24,773 nucleotides of DNA from Chloroflexota bacterium (GCA_005881235.1 VBEQ01000205.1:1-24773); one strand, 5' to 3'. Positions 1 through 7,980 are shown, counted from the first letter of the stretch. Notes: a model not told the origin generated them from the sequence alone. A program made the numbers and translations.

Positions 1-1214
1 ACGTTGCGCCAGAACTGGATCTGGCTGGTGCCGACGCCGAGGTACCGCTGCGGCAGGGCGCTCTGCACGGCGTTGATGTAGAGGGGCATCGTGACGCCGA
101 GCCCGAGCCCGACGAGGACGATGTCGATCGTGATCGCGCTCTGCGTGGTCGACGTCGTCGTCTGCGCCATCAGGTAGAGCCCGATCATCACCAGGCCGAG
201 GCCGATGGTCCCCAGGTAGTGATAGTGCTTGATGCGCGGGATCAACTGGCCCGTGAGGACACTCGACACGATAAGGCCAAGCATCATCGGAGTGAGCAGC
301 AGGCCGGAGTTGGTGACGCTCACACCAAGAACGCCCTGCGTCTCGAGGGGGACGAAGATGATCATCCCGAACATGCCGAGGGCGGCAAAGAAGCCGACCA
401 ACACGGAGACGGCAAAGGCGCGGTTCTTGAACAGCGTAAAGGGCACGATCGGTTCCTTGACGCGTTGCTCGATCATGAAGAAGGCGATCAGCATCGCGGC
501 GCCGAAGGCCAGCAGCCCCAGCACTTCGAAGGAGGTCCATCCCTGGTCCTTGGCTACCGACAACGCGATCAGCATCGGGATCAGGCCGGCGGCGAGCGTC
601 GCCGACCCGACGACGTCGATGTCGCGCCAGGAGGCGCGGGTCCGCACGAAGGGCAGGTAGGCGGCCACCACGAGGACGCCCAGCAAGCCGACCGGCAGGT
701 TGACGTAGAAGACCCAGCGCCAGCCGAGGTTGTCGGTCAGGAAGCCGCCGACCACGGGGCCGACGATCGAGGAGAGGCCGAAGACGGCACCGAAAAGGCC
801 CTGGATGCGGGCCCGCTCCGCCGGCGTGTAGATGTCGCCCAGGACCGTGAACGCCGACGCGAACAGCGTGCCGCCGAAGAGACCCTGCAGGATACGCAAG
901 ACGATCAGCTGATTCATGTCCTGGGACAGGCCGCACAGTGCCGAGGCGGCGACGAAGCCGATCATCCCGGCGATGATGAACGGCTTGCGGCCGAAGAGGT
1001 CGCCAAGCTTACCGGCGATCGGCACCACAACCGTGGAGGCGACGAGGTAGCCGGTGATCAGCCAGGAGTAGCGATCGAGACCGTTGAGCTCGGCGACGAT
1101 ACGCGGCAGCGCCGTGCCGACGATGGTCTGGTCGAGCGCCGCCAGCAGCAGCGCGAGCATCACGCCGGCGGTCGCGAGGACTTTGATGCGGGTCGTCAGT
1201 TCACCTTGTGGCAT
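1..1214 (-). CDS. DHA2-family MFS multidrug transporter, 3' end cut by window edge
   Basis: Integral membrane proton-driven exporter of the EmrB/QacA (DHA2, 14-helix) type, probably for drugs or other toxic small molecules. The visible 404 residues begin MPQGELTTRIKVLATAGVML. They contain the family motif LDQTIVGTALPRIV in helix 1, GKLGDLFGRK (motif A) in the loop after helix 2, and GPVVGGFL followed by WRWVFYVNLPVG (motif C region). The C-terminus lies beyond base 1. The ATG at 1214 is preceded by GAGGAGGG inside the end of the upstream marR gene, and the two reading frames overlap by 14 bases, so they are translationally coupled. The MarR regulator probably controls it. The family is clear; the substrate cannot be told from sequence. 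Confidence 0.93.
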   Translation of the reverse strand, partial: MPQGELTTRIKVLATAGVMLALLLAALDQTIVGTALPRIVAELNGLDRYSWLITGYLVASTVVVPIAGKLGDLFGRKPFIIAGMIGFVAASALCGLSQDMNQLIVLRILQGLFGGTLFASAFTVLGDIYTPAERARIQGLFGAVFGLSSIVGPVVGGFLTDNLGWRWVFYVNLPVGLLGVLVVAAYLPFVRTRASWRDIDVVGSATLAAGLIPMLIALSVAKDQGWTSFEVLGLLAFGAAMLIAFFMIEQRVKEPIVPFTLFKNRAFAVSVLVGFFAALGMFGMIIFVPLETQGVLGVSVTNSGLLLTPMMLGLIVSSVLTGQLIPRIKHYHYLGTIGLGLVMIGLYLMAQTTTSTTQSAITIDIVLVGLGLGVTMPLYINAVQSALPQRYLGVGTSQIQFWRN

Positions 1215-1770
1215 GGGTTTTTCCCTCCTCGACGCCCAGCGCCTGGATGAGGCGCAGGCACAGGTGGCGTAGTTGAATCAGCTCGGACTCCTCCAGCCCG
1301 TGGGTCAACGTCGCCTGGACCCCCGCAGCCTCCCGCCAGAGCGCGCTGACGCGGTCCCGGCCCTGGTCGGTGATCTCCGCATAGACGGAGCGCCGGTCCG
1401 CCGGATCGGCGACGCGCCTGACCAGTCCGTCGCGCTCCAGATTGTCGACAAGGCCGGTCACCGTTCTCGGGGTGATGTCCAAGGTCTCCGCGAGCTCACC
1501 CATCGTGAATCGCCCGCTTGGCTGGTGGTGAAGGCGCACGAGGATCTGAAAGCGGCCCTCGCTGAGCCCGAACCGCTCCGCCCATCGCTCCATACCGGCG
1601 TGGAGCTTCTTTCCCAGGATGCGGACGGCGGCCAGCGCCTCCGTTCCGGGCTCGACCCTTCGGCCCTGCCGCTTGAGGACCTCGCGGATCCGCGGATCGA
1701 ACAGGAAGCCCTCCGGGTCGGTCTGTAGCTCGGCGCCGTCGAGATCGTGCTTGGAAGTGAGTTGACTCAT
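1201..1770 (-). CDS. MarR-family transcriptional regulator
   Basis: Winged helix-turn-helix repressor of 189 residues, starting MSQLTSKHDLDGAEL. The DNA-binding part is seen in MGELAETLDITPRTVTGLVD (recognition helix) followed by LERDGLVRRVADPADRRSVY, the usual wing with the DRR signature; flanking helices would form the dimer interface. An upstream in-frame TTG at 1812 was not used as the start, because it falls exactly in the likely -35 box and the extra residues do not resemble the family. The gene overlaps the following MFS transporter by 14 bases, the classic arrangement of a MarR protein autoregulating an efflux pump and responding to its substrate. The ligand is unknown. Confidence 0.9.
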   Translation of the reverse strand: MSQLTSKHDLDGAELQTDPEGFLFDPRIREVLKRQGRRVEPGTEALAAVRILGKKLHAGMERWAERFGLSEGRFQILVRLHHQPSGRFTMGELAETLDITPRTVTGLVDNLERDGLVRRVADPADRRSVYAEITDQGRDRVSALWREAAGVQATLTHGLEESELIQLRHLCLRLIQALGVEEGKTHATR

Positions 1771-1783
1771 ATTTACGTGCCAC

Positions 1784-1812
1784 ATTATTACATAGCTCAG
1801 GAAACAGCGCAA
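1784..1812 (-). promoter_or_regulatory. Probable marR promoter
   Basis: On the minus strand TTGCGC (1807-1812) and AATAAT (1784-1789) are separated by 17 bases. Transcription would begin only about 8 bases before the ATG at 1770, so the mRNA would be nearly leaderless, which agrees with the lack of a Shine-Dalgarno sequence there. A sigma-70-like match read by eye. Confidence 0.4.
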
Positions 1813-1829
1813 CCCTGGCCGGTGACGAG

Positions 1830-2414
1830 TCAGTCACGTATGACCCTGATCTGGCTCGCGCCCCCACCGATCTCGACGTCGTATCGGTCGGTCGCGTTGG
1901 AGTAATCGGGGGTTTCCAGCCGTACCGGACCGCCGACGGCACCCAGGTACTGCGCGTCGAGTTCGAGTTTGCTGGCACCGCCGCCGATCTGGAGGCGCGC
2001 GGGAACCCCGGCGGGCCGACGGAGCGTGAGGTGACTCACCCCGCCCGAGATACGGACGATCGAGCTGCCCTTGGGAGGAGGCAGCTGCAGATCGACCTTG
2101 TTGACGCCACCTTGCACCTCGATCCCGGTCAGCTCGAGGTTGCGCAGATCGCTTTCCCAATGGGAGACCCCGCCCCGAATCTCGATCGCCCAGCTCGATG
2201 ACGCGTTCAGACGGACGTCGGCAGACGTCCGGCCCCACCTGAAGGGATTGAATTGCGAGTAGTCGATCGAGACGAGGCCATCGGCCTCCGTCACGCGCGG
2301 CTTCGGGCCGTAAAACTCGCCCTGGTAGGCCGCCGTCATCGAAGGGTCGACGCGCACCGTCAAGTTGGCGACCCCGTGGGGGAAGACCAGCCGGTATGGC
2401 GTCCTCCCGTTCAT
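1830..2414 (-). CDS. Beta-repeat (toast-rack/DUF4097-like) protein of unknown function, coupled to MFS gene
   Basis: A 194-residue protein starting MNGRTPYRLVFPHGVANLTV. Its second half has five spaced copies of a GG(V/A)-centred strand motif: GGVSHWES, GGVNKVDL, GGVSHLTL, GGASKLEL and GGASQIRV. That pattern recalls the beta-helical toast-rack or putative-adhesin domains (DUF2154/DUF4097 type), but I cannot assign a family with certainty. No signal peptide or membrane helix is visible, so it may be cytoplasmic or bind the membrane face. The start at 2414 overlaps the stop of the DHA2 transporter as ATGA (2411-2414), indicating translational coupling and a linked role. An in-frame longer reading from 2489 would lie wholly inside the transporter gene and was rejected. 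Confidence 0.75.
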   Translation of the reverse strand: MNGRTPYRLVFPHGVANLTVRVDPSMTAAYQGEFYGPKPRVTEADGLVSIDYSQFNPFRWGRTSADVRLNASSSWAIEIRGGVSHWESDLRNLELTGIEVQGGVNKVDLQLPPPKGSSIVRISGGVSHLTLRRPAGVPARLQIGGGASKLELDAQYLGAVGGPVRLETPDYSNATDRYDVEIGGGASQIRVIRD

Positions 2415-4051
2415 GCGACCGACGCCTGCTCGGGCTGCGGGTCCCGTTCCGCCCGACCCTGGGTCCTGGAGGGCCGGTTGCGCGCCCACAGCGCGCCAAT
2501 CGCCGCCAGCAGAATGACTGCGATGGCGAGTGCCATCGTGGGCCGCATGGCGTCGACGAAGGCCTGGGTGAAGACCGCGTGGGCCACCTGCTGGATGTGC
2601 TGCGCGAGCTGGGCCGGGATGCCCGCCGGCAAGGCCAGGTTCGTGCCACTCTGTCCGCGACCGACCTCGAGGCCCGACTTCGCCGCCCTGCTGAAGCCCT
2701 CGACGAAGGGCGCCTGCGCCTGCGTCGGGAGCTGAGCGGCAAAGCTGACGGCGCGGTTGTGCAGGTCGGTGGCCAGCTGATTCTGCAAGAGCGCGCCAAT
2801 CGCCGCGCTCCCCAGCACCGCACCAAGCTCCTGCACGGTACTGATGACACCGGAGGCCACGCCGGCGAATTGTGGTTGCAGATCACGCGTCGCCAGGCTA
2901 TAGACGGGCGTCCAGATTCCCGCCATGCCCGCGCCGGCAATCACGAGCCCAGGCAAAAAGAGCCAGCGATTGGACGTGACCTGGGCCGTCCACGCGATAT
3001 ATGCCATCCCCACGGCGAACAGCGTCAGGCCGGCGACCAGGATGTATTTGGCGTATCGCGCCGCGAGCGGGGCCGCCACACCCGAGAGCAGCATCATCGC
3101 CAGCGGCTGCGGGGCGATCGCCAAACCGGCATCGAAGGCCGAGAGCCCAAGCACCGACTGGTAGTAGAGCGTCAGCGGCAGGAAGACACCGACGATGGCG
3201 AATCCCATCGCCAGCAGGACCAACGCCATCAACCTGTAATTGCGGTCGTTAAAGACGGCAAAAGGGAGCAACGGCTCGCGATCCTGACGCCGCCATTGCA
3301 CCGCCAGGAAAATGGCCAGCACCAGCAGGCCGGCGGCGATGATCTCGGGAATCGTGATCCCGGACCACACCGCTCCCCACTCGTACCGCTGCCCCTCGAT
3401 CAGCCCGAAGACGACGCCGAACAAGCCGAGGGTCGCGAGCGCGACCCCGAGCCAATCGAGGCGGTGACGCCGGCCCGGGCGCAGGTCGGGAACCAGCAGG
3501 AAGGCAAGGACGAGCGTGATCAGGCCGACGGGCAGATTCACGTAGAAGATCCACCGCCAACCGAAGTGGGTGACGATGAAGCCGCCCAGCACCGGACCGA
3601 GCAAGACGGCCAGACCGGAGAGCGCGCCGTAGATGGCGAACACGCCACCGCGCCGCTCGGCGGGAAAGAGGGTGGTCATGATGGGCAAGCCCTGGGGTGC
3701 CAGGATCGCCGCGCCGAAGCCCTGGGCGCCACGCGCAAGGATGAGTTGGGTGGGATCCTGGGCGAGGCCGCTAAAGGCTGAGGCGATGGTGAACACCACG
3801 ATGCCGGCGACGAACATATTGCGCGGTCCGAAGATGTCACCCAGCCGCCCCGAGGTGATCAGCAGCACGGCGTACATCAGGCTGTAGCCGTTCAGTACCC
3901 AGAGGATCTGATCGAGGGAGGCATGGAGGTCGTCAACGATGCTCGGAATGGCCACGTTGACAATGGTCAGGTCGAGCAGGGTCATGAAGAGACCCAGCGC
4001 GAGCACCGCCAGCGCCAGCCACGGCGCAGAGGGTCGACGATCTTCAATCAT
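2411..4051 (-). CDS. DHA2-family MFS drug efflux transporter
   Basis: Complete 546-residue, 14-helix major facilitator of the EmrB/QacA type in the cytoplasmic membrane. Visible motifs: LLDLTIVNVAIPSI in helix 1, SGRLGDIFGPRNMFV (motif A), RGAQGFGAAILAP, and LGPVLGGFIVTHFGWRWIFY followed by NLPVG (motif C). Helix 14 ends near residue 530 and the tail is charged. The ATG at 4051 follows GGGAGGGGG at a normal spacing. It sits 15 bases after the alpha/beta hydrolase and overlaps the beta-repeat gene by four bases, so the three are one transcription unit, probably under the PadR repressor upstream. It most likely exports a toxic compound or a product of the hydrolase; the substrate is unknown. 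It is a different protein from the transporter at the left edge, not a recent copy. Confidence 0.93.
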   Translation of the reverse strand: MIEDRRPSAPWLALAVLALGLFMTLLDLTIVNVAIPSIVDDLHASLDQILWVLNGYSLMYAVLLITSGRLGDIFGPRNMFVAGIVVFTIASAFSGLAQDPTQLILARGAQGFGAAILAPQGLPIMTTLFPAERRGGVFAIYGALSGLAVLLGPVLGGFIVTHFGWRWIFYVNLPVGLITLVLAFLLVPDLRPGRRHRLDWLGVALATLGLFGVVFGLIEGQRYEWGAVWSGITIPEIIAAGLLVLAIFLAVQWRRQDREPLLPFAVFNDRNYRLMALVLLAMGFAIVGVFLPLTLYYQSVLGLSAFDAGLAIAPQPLAMMLLSGVAAPLAARYAKYILVAGLTLFAVGMAYIAWTAQVTSNRWLFLPGLVIAGAGMAGIWTPVYSLATRDLQPQFAGVASGVISTVQELGAVLGSAAIGALLQNQLATDLHNRAVSFAAQLPTQAQAPFVEGFSRAAKSGLEVGRGQSGTNLALPAGIPAQLAQHIQQVAHAVFTQAFVDAMRPTMALAIAVILLAAIGALWARNRPSRTQGRAERDPQPEQASVA

Positions 4052-4066
4052 GGCTTCCCCCTCCCA

Positions 4067-4975
4067 TCAATGACTTTCCGTTTCGATAAAGAACCGGCGC
4101 AGCTCCTGGGCCACGCGTGCCGGCTGTCCGCGCCGATCGGTGTTACCTGAGGCCTCGTGCCCGAGTCCGGGAAACTCGACACGCTTCACGTGCGGCACGA
4201 CCTGCTCGAGGGCGTCAAGAGCTGATCTCAAAAACGCCGGACTCTTGCTTCCGCCCAGCAACAACACCTCGGCGGAGAGCGTTCTGAAGCTCTCCAGTGC
4301 CCCCTCCATATCGATGACGAGCCGAAAGTCGTAGTGCAGGGTCGGCGCGAGCATTCGCATGGTGACATCGTCGCGGCCGGCCTTCTTATCCTCGCTTGCC
4401 AGCATCATCGTCGTGAGCCGTTCCAGCAGCCAGCGGGGCATGAGATTGAGCATCGGTGGCCCCATCTGCGCGCCTTTCATGCCGGTGATCAGCGCCGCGG
4501 CGACCCTCCCCTGGGCGATCTCCCGGTCGAAGCGTGTTAACCAGGCCGCAGCCGACGGCCCGTTGAGCAGCAGTGGCGGTTCGAAGATGGCGGCTTTGTG
4601 AATCGCGCCCAGGGTCAGCGCCGCCTGCAGGCAGATGATGGCCCCTGAGCTGATACCCGCGACGTAGTGGGCGTCCGTTTTGGCGAGGACAGCGTTGAGG
4701 TCTTCGACATCTTGCGTGATGCTGTGCTGGTCGCGATAGGGTCCGCTCAAGCCGCGGCCACGCCGGTCGGGCAGGTAGACCGAGAAGCCATCAGCCAATT
4801 CCTCCGCGAGCTGCACGTGGCTTTGGGACGACTCCATGGCGCCATGCAGCACGACCAAGCCGGGGCCGTGGCCCAGCTGACGGTAGCCGATGGCGGTTCC
4901 GTCTTTGGAGATAACCGAGCCGGTCACGGACGGCTCGGCGAGCGTTGATTGATTCTTGAGAGCGTTTGTTGACAT
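4067..4975 (-). CDS. Alpha/beta hydrolase
   Basis: A 302-residue alpha/beta-fold hydrolase starting MSTNALKNQSTLAEPSV. The oxyanion-hole segment VVLHGAMES lies near residues 41-49, PDRRGRGLSGP near 69-79, and the nucleophile elbow is GISSG with Ser109. A likely catalytic His is H273 in FPGLGHEASG. No signal peptide is seen, so it is cytoplasmic. The ATG at 4975 follows AGGAGGGG about 9 bases upstream. The gene lies between the PadR gene and the DHA2 transporter, 15 bases before the transporter, which suggests joint detoxification, for example cleaving an ester or lactone compound that the pump then exports. That role is inference; the family itself covers many substrates. Confidence 0.88.
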   Translation of the reverse strand: MSTNALKNQSTLAEPSVTGSVISKDGTAIGYRQLGHGPGLVVLHGAMESSQSHVQLAEELADGFSVYLPDRRGRGLSGPYRDQHSITQDVEDLNAVLAKTDAHYVAGISSGAIICLQAALTLGAIHKAAIFEPPLLLNGPSAAAWLTRFDREIAQGRVAAALITGMKGAQMGPPMLNLMPRWLLERLTTMMLASEDKKAGRDDVTMRMLAPTLHYDFRLVIDMEGALESFRTLSAEVLLLGGSKSPAFLRSALDALEQVVPHVKRVEFPGLGHEASGNTDRRGQPARVAQELRRFFIETESH

Positions 4976-5007
4976 AGGGTCAAGCCCCTCCTTCTTGATT
5001 ACGCCTC

Positions 5008-5056
5008 GGGAGCCTGGCTATACTCGGGGTTGCGCGCCCTTGAGCGCCAGGTTCCC
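5008..5056 (-). repeat. Inverted repeat in the leader between padR and the hydrolase gene
   Basis: GGGAGCCTGGC (5008-5018) and GCCAGGTTCCC (5046-5056) form an 11-base inverted repeat with one non-Watson-Crick position, around a 27-base loop. It lies in the 152-base gap upstream of the hydrolase ATG. In RNA it could fold as a leader hairpin; no U-run follows, so a simple terminator is unlikely. Function unknown. Confidence 0.4.
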
Positions 5057-5127
5057 TGATGGAACCGACTCGAGGAACACGACCTCTGACGGAGTGCGCT
5101 GAACACTTCGCCGGAGGTCGTTGTTTG

Positions 5128-5763
5128 TCATCCGCTGTCACCTCCTTCTTTCCCGCTCTCGAAGGCATCGCCGACGGCCTTCATCTGCTCCTTGGTGATC
5201 CACAACTTGCCACTCTGAATGTCATCGACGAGGCTGCGAACCCATTCGAGCTCCGCGCGCTTCATCGCCACGGCATACTCGCCTTCGACCAGGAAGAGCC
5301 GGGGCAGGCCCATCCCCAGAAAGTTCTTGAGCTGTTTGTCCGCACCAGCGATCTGGCTATCGAGCAGCGCGATCCGCGTTTTCAGCAGGCGGGCGACCTC
5401 GTCCTTGTCCAGTGCCGCCATAAAGGCGAGCGCGGCGGCGAATCGCGGATACTCGCTCAGCGGCTGGGTCAGCAGCTCCGCCAGCCAGCCGGTGATCTCG
5501 TCGCGACCGGCCTCGGTGATCGAGTAGACCGTTCGCTCCGGCCGGCGTCCCTCGCGGCTCGTCTCCTGCGATTTGATGAAACCACCCGCTTCGAGACGCT
5601 CGACGGTGTCGTAAATCGACCCACCCTTGAGCCTGATCACCTGGTCGTGGCCGCGCTCCTTCATCGTCGATTTCATCTCGTAGGGGTGCATGGGGCGCTC
5701 CATGAGCAGGTTCATGACAGCCAGCGCCAGGGGGGTTCGTGGAAGTTCGCGGTTAGGCTTCAT
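5128..5763 (-). CDS. PadR-family transcriptional regulator
   Basis: A 211-residue repressor starting MKPNRELPRTPLALAVMNLL. The N-terminal winged helix (about residues 10-85) shows the PadR signature MHPYEMKSTMKERG, then GSIYDTVERLEAGGFI and the wing YSITEAGRDEI. The C-terminal part (about 90-190) is the helical Vir-type dimerisation domain. Proteins of this family typically repress detoxification or efflux genes and release DNA when a phenolic or lipophilic ligand binds. Here the downstream hydrolase, DHA2 transporter and beta-repeat gene are the obvious targets. The ATG at 5763 has no ribosome site, in keeping with a roughly 10-base leader from the promoter just upstream. Autorepression is likely because an inverted repeat encloses the -10 box and reaches the -35. 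Confidence 0.92.
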   Translation of the reverse strand: MKPNRELPRTPLALAVMNLLMERPMHPYEMKSTMKERGHDQVIRLKGGSIYDTVERLEAGGFIKSQETSREGRRPERTVYSITEAGRDEITGWLAELLTQPLSEYPRFAAALAFMAALDKDEVARLLKTRIALLDSQIAGADKQLKNFLGMGLPRLFLVEGEYAVAMKRAELEWVRSLVDDIQSGKLWITKEQMKAVGDAFESGKEGGDSG

Positions 5764-5808
5764 CGATTAGTCGATACCGACTATACCTGAACGACTAACC
5801 GATGTCAA
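5764..5808 (-). promoter_or_regulatory. padR promoter with enclosing inverted-repeat operator
   Basis: Minus-strand TTGACA (5803-5808) and TATAGT (5780-5785) are separated by exactly 17 bases, a near-consensus sigma-70 promoter. The arms CGATTAGTCG (5764-5773) and CGACTAACCG (5792-5801) form a 10-base inverted repeat with one mismatch, 18 bases apart. The repeat encloses the -10 box and covers the expected transcription start. A PadR dimer bound there would block RNA polymerase. The same gap also serves the divergent response regulator gene at 5864. Confidence 0.7.
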
Positions 5809-5863
5809 CTAAATTCAGGAGACCTTACGGCATCCTTATAGAGAGCGGGCACGATATACGGTC

Positions 5864-6541
5864 GTGAGCGTGGGCGCCCGGCGGATCCTCGTGGTCGACG
5901 ACGACCCGATGGTTGCCACGACCGTCCAGCGCGTCCTCCGTCCGGAAGGCTACGACGTCGATGTCGCGCTCGGCGGCGCCCAGGCGCTCGAACAGGTTCG
6001 CTCGCGCCGGCCCGACCTTGTCATCCTCGATCTCATGATGCCCGGCGTCGACGGGCTCGAGGTGTGCCGGCAGTTGCGCGCGAATGGGGACCTGCCCGTC
6101 CTGATGCTCACCGCACGCAGTGGAACGGTGGACCGCGTCAAAGGGCTCGACACCGGCGCCGACGACTACCTGGTGAAACCCTTCGCCTATGCCGAGCTGC
6201 TCGCCCGCGTCCGCGCCTTGCTGCGCCGCACGCCGCCCCCGGCGAGCATCCTGCGGTTCGCCGACCTGACCATGGAAGTCGCAACCGGCGAGGTCCGTCG
6301 CGGCGAGCGCGTGATCGCGCTGACCGCGCGGGAGTTCGCGTTGCTGTCACACTTTCTGCGGCATCCTCGCCTGGTGCTGACCCGGGATCAATTGCTGGCG
6401 GCCGTCTGGGCGGGCGAGGATACCGACGACAACGTCGTGGCGGTCTACGTCGGCTACCTGCGCGCCAAGCTGGACGGCGACGGCGCGCCGCGGTTGATCC
6501 AGACGGTCCGAGGCTTCGGTTACAGCTTGCGCGAGGCCTGA
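5864..6541 (+). CDS. OmpR/PhoB-family response regulator
   Basis: A 225-residue two-component response regulator. The receiver domain (about 6-120) has the acidic pair D12/D13, the phosphoacceptor D56 in VILDLMMPG, T83 in LMLTAR and K105 in LVKPF. The C-terminal winged helix (about 130-224) ends in the usual ALTAREFALLSHFLRHP and VDVYVGYLRAKLD-like pattern, here VVAVYVGYLRAKLDGDG, then TVRGFGYSL. It starts with GTG at 5864; another in-frame GTG lies two codons on, and the ribosome site is weak. The kinase gene begins one base after its stop, so the two form one operon. It is divergent from padR. The regulated genes cannot be named; the two downstream membrane proteins are candidates. Confidence 0.95.
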   Translation: MSVGARRILVVDDDPMVATTVQRVLRPEGYDVDVALGGAQALEQVRSRRPDLVILDLMMPGVDGLEVCRQLRANGDLPVLMLTARSGTVDRVKGLDTGADDYLVKPFAYAELLARVRALLRRTPPPASILRFADLTMEVATGEVRRGERVIALTAREFALLSHFLRHPRLVLTRDQLLAAVWAGEDTDDNVVAVYVGYLRAKLDGDGAPRLIQTVRGFGYSLREA

Positions 6542-6542
6542 C

Positions 6543-7952
6543 GTGTCCTTCCGGCTGCGGCTGACCTTCTTCGGCGCCACACTGGTGGCCCTGACGCTGC
6601 TCGCCTTTGGCTGGCTGGTCTACGAACTGGCCGCGAACAGCCAGGCGACCGCGCAGGACGCAGCCCTGAAGCAACGCGCCGCCGATGCGCTGACATCGGT
6701 GAGCACGGCTCCCGCCGGCGAGCTCAACGGCACGGCGACACCGTCGCTCAGCGGCGCAGAAGACCTGCGACACCGCACCGACCCGTTCACGGAAGTGCTC
6801 GCCTCGTCCGGTGGCGTGCTGTCGAGCACCGGTCGTGTCGGGAGCGCGGCTCCCGCCGTGCCGGCGACTCTGCTCGACGCCGCGGCGAACGGCGGCGCGC
6901 TGGCGACCGTCGACACATCAGCATCGCCCCAGCTGCGGCTGTACGCGACGCCGTGGACCCGAACCGACCTGGGCCTGCGTGGTTTCGTGGTGGCCGGCCA
7001 GCCGACCAGTATCCAGAGCGAGAACCTCAAGGGTCTCCGTGGCTTCTTCATCGTTTCGTCGATTCCCACGTTGCTCGCGGCCTTCCTCGCCGGTTGGCTG
7101 ATCACGGGGCGTGCGCTTCGGCCGCTCAAGTCTGTGGTGGAGACCGCCGATTCGATCGCCAGAACACGCGACTTCAAGCGACGGCTCCCTCCGGCGAAGC
7201 GGAGGGACGAGATCGGCCTCCTCAGCGAGCGCTTCAATGGGATGCTGGACCAGGTTGAAGCGGCGAACCAGCAGCTGACGGTCGCGCTCGAGGCCCAGCG
7301 CCGCTTCGTAGCGGACGCGTCGCACGAGCTAAGGACGCCACTGACCACGGTCCGGGGCAACGCGGACTTGCTGGCGCAGGGTCCGGCTCTGACGGAAGAG
7401 GTGCGCGCCGCGGCGGCCCGCGACATCGCCAGCGAGAGCGAGCGGATGAGCCGGCTGGTCGAGCGCTTGCTGACGCTGGCCCGGGCGGACGCCGGTCAGC
7501 ACCTCGAGCTGGCCCCACTCGCGCTGCGGCCGCTGGTCGACTCAGTCTGCCGGCAGGCACAGGCGATCCACGAGGACCGACGCTTCCACAATGTCGGGCT
7601 TACCGACGCGACCATCGCGGGCGATGCGGATGCCATCACCCAGTTACTGTGGATCCTGGTCGACAACGGGGCGAAGTTCACGAGGGCGGGTGGTTCGGTC
7701 GAAGTCGGGCTCCGCCAGCACGATTCGACGGTGCTGCTCACCGTTGCCGACGATGGCATCGGGGTTGCGGCCGACGAACAGGAACGAATCTTCCAGCGCT
7801 TTTACCAGGCGGACCCCGCCCGGTCGACCAACGGCACCGGGCTCGGGCTGTCGATCGCCCGCTGGATCGTCGAAGAGCATCACGGCACGATCAGCGTCCG
7901 GAACAACACCGGGCCGGGCTGCACCTTCACCGTCAGCCTCCCCCTCAGCTAG
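6543..7952 (+). CDS. Sensor histidine kinase
   Basis: A 469-residue membrane kinase partnered with the response regulator just upstream (one-base gap, GTG start). Order: a first membrane helix near residues 8-28; an extracytoplasmic sensor of about 135 residues rich in Ala, Ser and Thr with no recognised fold; a second helix near 167-189; a HAMP linker to about 242; the dimerisation domain with the phosphorylated H261 in ASHELRTPL; and an ATP-binding domain with the N box around N375 (DNGAKF), DDGIGVA from D403, FQRFYQAD, and GTGLGLSIARWIVEEHHG. All catalytic elements are intact. The stimulus is unknown. The sensor has no Cys and looks loosely structured, perhaps sensing envelope stress. Confidence 0.95.
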   Translation: MSFRLRLTFFGATLVALTLLAFGWLVYELAANSQATAQDAALKQRAADALTSVSTAPAGELNGTATPSLSGAEDLRHRTDPFTEVLASSGGVLSSTGRVGSAAPAVPATLLDAAANGGALATVDTSASPQLRLYATPWTRTDLGLRGFVVAGQPTSIQSENLKGLRGFFIVSSIPTLLAAFLAGWLITGRALRPLKSVVETADSIARTRDFKRRLPPAKRRDEIGLLSERFNGMLDQVEAANQQLTVALEAQRRFVADASHELRTPLTTVRGNADLLAQGPALTEEVRAAAARDIASESERMSRLVERLLTLARADAGQHLELAPLALRPLVDSVCRQAQAIHEDRRFHNVGLTDATIAGDADAITQLLWILVDNGAKFTRAGGSVEVGLRQHDSTVLLTVADDGIGVAADEQERIFQRFYQADPARSTNGTGLGLSIARWIVEEHHGTISVRNNTGPGCTFTVSLPLS

Positions 7953-7956
7953 GATT

Positions 7957-7980
7957 CCCTCCCCGCTTGCGGGGCAGGGC
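7957..7980. repeat. GC-rich hairpin resembling a REP-type dispersed element
   Basis: CCCCG (7961-7965) and CGGGG (7970-7974) form a tight stem around CTTG, flanked by CCCT and AGGG that could extend it with a bulge. It sits just after the kinase stop. Similar C-rich/G-rich hairpins occur as dispersed repeats in many high-GC genomes; only one copy is seen here, so that identity is a guess. It has no U-tail to act as a classical terminator. Confidence 0.35.

Noticed and set aside
219..1250. A 343-codon open plus-strand frame opposite the first MFS gene
   Set aside because: Composition is charged and His/Gln/Gly-rich antisense reading; the minus strand encodes a clear transporter.
2396..3781. 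A 461-codon plus-strand frame opposite the second MFS gene
   Set aside because: Antisense shadow with no recognisable motif.
4980..5168. A 62-codon minus-strand frame between padR and the hydrolase
   Set aside because: Overlaps the 3' end of padR, has no homology I recognise and no persuasive ribosome site.
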